A DNA stretch of 23,951 nucleotides from Bacillota bacterium (GTDB lineage Bacteria > Bacillota > Bacilli > Bacillales > Bacillaceae_J): positions 1 to 23,951 of the forward strand of contig JAEWMK010000028.1 in the NCBI GenBank assembly GCA_023457235.1. The letters run 5' to 3'. A model generated the notes under the pieces. That model was not told where the DNA came from, made no database searches, and saw nothing but the letters and a program-made list of their open reading frames with translations. This document shows, in pieces, positions 22,017 to 23,951 of the stretch. Numbering within the stretch: position 1 is the stretch's first letter; the number at the start of each line of letters is the position of its first letter. Made by a program: the position numbers and the translations under genes.

Positions 22017-23219
22017 ATGACAAAGAATCGTCGTTTGTTTACTTCGGAATCAGTAACGGAAGGACACCCGGATAAAATATGTGATCAAATTTCTGATGCT
22101 ATTTTGGATGAGATCCTTAAAAACGATCCAAACGCTCGTGTAGCGGCTGAAACGACTGTAACAACAGGCTTAGTACTAGTTGCCGGTGAAATTACCACAT
22201 CTACTTATGTGGATATTCCAAAAATTGTACGTGAAACGGTTGATGGCATTGGCTACAATCGTGCAAAATATGGATTTGATGCGGAGACATGTGCTGTATT
22301 AACATCAATTGACGAACAATCTCCTGACATTGCAATGGGTGTTGATAAAGCGTTGGAAGCCCGAGAAGGTACAATGTCAGATGAAGAGATTGAAGCGATT
22401 GGCGCAGGGGACCAAGGATTAATGTTTGGATTCGCTTGTAACGAAACACCTGAATTAATGCCGCTGCCTATTTCATTGGCGCACAAACTTTCCCGCCGCT
22501 TGGCAGAGGTTCGTAAAAATGATACGCTTGCATATTTACGTCCCGATGGAAAGACACAAGTAACGGTTGAGTATGACGAAAACGATAAACCGGTGCGAAT
22601 TGATGCCATTGTTGTATCCACACAGCATAACCCGGAAATATCTTTAGAACAAATTCAAAAAGATATTAGGGAATTTGTTATTAACCCAATTGTTCCCAAA
22701 GAACTAATTGATGAAAATACAAAATATTTCATCAATCCTACAGGCCGTTTCGTTATTGGCGGACCTCAAGGTGATGCCGGCTTAACAGGTAGAAAAATTA
22801 TCGTTGATACTTATGGAGGGTATGCACGCCATGGCGGTGGCGCATTCTCTGGGAAAGATCCAACAAAGGTTGACCGCTCAGCAGCCTATGCAGCAAGATA
22901 TGTAGCCAAAAATATTGTTGCAGCCGGTTTAGCGGAAAAATGTGAAGTCCAGCTTGCCTACGCCATTGGTGTTGCCCAACCGGTATCGATTGCCGTTGAT
23001 ACGTTTGGAACTGGAAAGATTTCAGAAGAGAAGTTAGTTGAAGTTGTCCGTAATAACTTTGACCTTCGTCCTGCTGGAATCATCAAAATGTTAGACCTAC
23101 GTCGCCCGATCTATAAGCAAACCGCTGCATACGGACATTTTGGTCGCATCGACCTTGATGTACCTTGGGAAAAAACAGATAAAGCAGAAACACTGGAAAA
23201 AGAGGCATTACAAAAATAA
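22017..23219 (+). CDS. metK: S-adenosylmethionine synthetase
   Basis: MetK makes S-adenosylmethionine from methionine and ATP in the cytoplasm. The 400-residue product has the usual length and signatures: GHPDKICDQISDAILD near the N-terminus (substrate and metal binding), GAGDQGLMFGFA, the loop FVIGGPQGDAGLTGRKIIVD and GGGAFSGKDPTKVDRS. AGGAGGT lies about 9 nt before the ATG. It is regulated by the SAM-I riboswitch in its leader, so the product limits its own synthesis. A strong terminator follows, making it monocistronic. Confidence 0.98.
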   Translation: MTKNRRLFTSESVTEGHPDKICDQISDAILDEILKNDPNARVAAETTVTTGLVLVAGEITTSTYVDIPKIVRETVDGIGYNRAKYGFDAETCAVLTSIDEQSPDIAMGVDKALEAREGTMSDEEIEAIGAGDQGLMFGFACNETPELMPLPISLAHKLSRRLAEVRKNDTLAYLRPDGKTQVTVEYDENDKPVRIDAIVVSTQHNPEISLEQIQKDIREFVINPIVPKELIDENTKYFINPTGRFVIGGPQGDAGLTGRKIIVDTYGGYARHGGGAFSGKDPTKVDRSAAYAARYVAKNIVAAGLAEKCEVQLAYAIGVAQPVSIAVDTFGTGKISEEKLVEVVRNNFDLRPAGIIKMLDLRRPIYKQTAAYGHFGRIDLDVPWEKTDKAETLEKEALQK

Positions 23220-23261
23220 AAAAAGGGTAGATAAGCTTTAGGAGTTTATCTACCCTTTTTT
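23218..23261 (+). terminator. Intrinsic terminator of metK
   Basis: AAAAGGGTAGATAA (23221-23234) pairs perfectly with TTATCTACCCTTTT (23246-23259). The stem ends in a T-run; the flanking As make it usable on both strands. Confidence 0.9.
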
Positions 23262-23298
23262 GGAGAGCATAGGCGTATATCCATAATTTTGAAATAAA

Positions 23299-23328
23299 TT
23301 GGTATAAAAATGTTTTATAGGGTATAAT
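23299..23328 (+). promoter_or_regulatory. Promoter candidate for ydjO-like gene
   Basis: TTGGTA (23299-23304), an 18-nt spacer and perfect TATAAT (23323-23328). The predicted 5' leader is about 148 nt and contains the terminator-like hairpin at 23365. No other good promoter was seen before the gene. Confidence 0.5.
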
Positions 23329-23364
23329 ATGATAAAGAGTTTAAAAAATTATATTTTTAAGTCG

Positions 23365-23421
23365 CTTATTATAAAGATATAACATATCCCATTTTGTTAT
23401 GTTTTTATAATAAGTTTTTTT
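23365..23421 (+). terminator. Terminator-like hairpin in leader of ydjO-like gene
   Basis: CTTATTATAAA (23365-23375) pairs perfectly with TTTATAATAAG (23404-23414), with further inner pairing AACATA / TATGTT, followed by seven Ts (23415-23421). It lies between the promoter and the coding sequence. It could attenuate the gene, end a short RNA of about 85 nt, or respond to temperature since the stem is all A-U apart from the outer pair. Confidence 0.6.
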
Positions 23422-23482
23422 GTTGCAATCATGGCTATTATGGATTTTTTATGAACATAATTCTCGAAAGGTGTGGTAGGTA

Positions 23483-23689
23483 ATGGCTTTTGGAAGAAGA
23501 CCAGTAGAAGAGGTTGTTACAGAGGAGACTAAGGTGTGGGTGTGCACTTCAGATGATTGCAACTGTTGGGTTCGTGATAACTTCAAAAGTAGTGACGAGC
23601 CAGTTTGTCCATTATGTCATAGCGATATGAGCCCAAGTACAAAAATGCTGCAGGTCGTTGAAAATCATAGCCGACATAATTTTAAATAA
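23483..23689 (+). CDS. YdjO-type cold-inducible small zinc-ribbon-like protein
   Basis: A 68-residue protein resembling the cold-inducible YdjO family: an acidic N-terminus, VWVCTSDDCNCWVRDNF, then PVCPLCHSDM. Cys21, Cys26, Cys42 and Cys45 could form a zinc site (Cys28 is an additional Cys). GAAAGGTGTGG lies upstream of the ATG. Its biochemical role is unknown. It precedes a cold-shock protein gene in the same direction, which agrees with a cold-related role. Each has its own promoter and leader hairpin. Confidence 0.82.
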   Translation: MAFGRRPVEEVVTEETKVWVCTSDDCNCWVRDNFKSSDEPVCPLCHSDMSPSTKMLQVVENHSRHNFK

Positions 23690-23693
23690 TAAT

Positions 23694-23722
23694 TTGACTT
23701 AAGAAGCTATATGGTATATCAT
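23694..23722 (+). promoter_or_regulatory. csp promoter
   Basis: TTGACT (23694-23699), a 17-nt spacer and TATCAT (23717-23722), starting 5 nt after the ydjO-like gene. Transcription would begin near 23729, giving a leader of about 170 nt, similar in scale to the long leaders of cspA-type mRNAs. Confidence 0.6.
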
Positions 23723-23771
23723 TAGGCATACGCTATTAAGTTCGTTTATAAAATTTTGCATGTATATACGT

Positions 23772-23835
23772 AAGTCGTGACTGCAAATGGAATGTGGACG
23801 ATTACTTCTCCACAACTTGCAGTTACGGCTTTTTT
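23772..23835 (+). terminator. Strong hairpin plus T-tract inside csp leader
   Basis: AAGTCGTGACTGCAA (23772-23786) pairs with TTGCAGTTACGGCTT (23817-23831) over 15 positions with a few G-U pairs, with an inner GTGGA / TCCAC stem, followed by TTTTTT. It looks like an intrinsic terminator. It may serve the ydjO-like gene, but it lies downstream of the csp promoter, so it could also regulate csp by attenuation. Confidence 0.75.
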
Positions 23836-23900
23836 ATATTTGATTAAATAAAAAGTAAATAAGCTTATGGTGAATAATAAAATTATTGGAGGAAATACAA

Positions 23901-23951
23901 ATGAAAACTGGTACAGTTAAATGGTTTAATGCAGAAAAAGGTTTTGGATTC
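23901..23951 (+). CDS. Cold-shock protein (CspA family), 5' part only
   Basis: The first 17 residues (MKTGTVKWFNAEKGFGF) are the diagnostic N-terminus of the cold-shock domain, with the RNP1 motif starting at KGFGF. Csp proteins are small RNA chaperones that melt mRNA structure. TTGGAGGA precedes the ATG by about 9 nt. The window ends inside the gene; the family's usual length is 65-70 residues. Between the leader hairpin and the start (23836-23900) nothing but AT-rich sequence and the ribosome site is seen. Confidence 0.95.
   Translation, partial: MKTGTVKWFNAEKGFGF

Overview
The window comes from a low-GC, endospore-forming Gram-positive of the Bacillaceae type. Support for this: a Spo0E-family phosphatase, an S-box (SAM-I) leader on metK, a CcpN-like box on pckA, a YdjO-type cold-inducible protein, strong AGGAGG ribosome sites, many intrinsic terminators, and the neighbourhood ytlD-ytlC-ytlA / ytmA / pckA <-> metK, which I recall from Bacillus subtilis. 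No tRNA, rRNA, CRISPR array, insertion sequence or phage gene was seen.

Layout. 1-1071 (-): M48 membrane metallopeptidase with a C-terminal ankyrin segment, cut by the window edge. 1213-4742: promoter, c-di-GMP-II riboswitch with an overlapping terminator, Cache-HAMP-PAS histidine kinase, LytTR response regulator, terminator. 4854-9083: PAS-GGDEF-EAL protein, PilZ-like protein, soluble globin-MCP-CZB receptor, Spo0E-like phosphatase, terminator. 9152-14488: frameshifted cheW, cheA carrying an extra CheW domain, a membrane MCP, and an amputated SpoIIE/RsbU-type phosphatase remnant. 14611-15544: UPF0175/DUF3368 (PIN) toxin-antitoxin pair with a palindromic operator candidate. 15628-18209 (-): SsuABC/TauABC-type ABC transporter. 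18293-18771: 93-aa unknown gene between inverted CAGGCAC repeats. 18807-19786: YtmA-type hydrolase followed by three 53-bp tandem repeats. 19845-23261: pckA (-) and metK (+), divergent, with regulatory sites. 23299-23951: ydjO-like gene and the start of a csp gene; each has a terminator-like hairpin inside its 5' leader.

The most interesting part is 1.2-14.5 kb. c-di-GMP is made or degraded (GGDEF-EAL), probably bound by protein (PilZ-like) and sensed by RNA (the riboswitch) within one block, alongside chemosensory signalling (globin/zinc receptor, CheA, MCP) and sporulation control (Spo0E). The riboswitch aptamer overlaps the 5' arm of the terminator, so the simplest reading is that c-di-GMP turns ON the kinase/regulator operon. 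That would form a feedback circuit if the regulator acts on the GGDEF-EAL operon. A TAGGT-N6-ACCTA dyad occurs at both the kinase and the GGDEF-EAL promoter. The chemosensory half looks eroded or remodelled: cheW is frameshifted at a C8 run, CheA has its own second CheW domain, and a phosphatase remnant sits directly behind the MCP.
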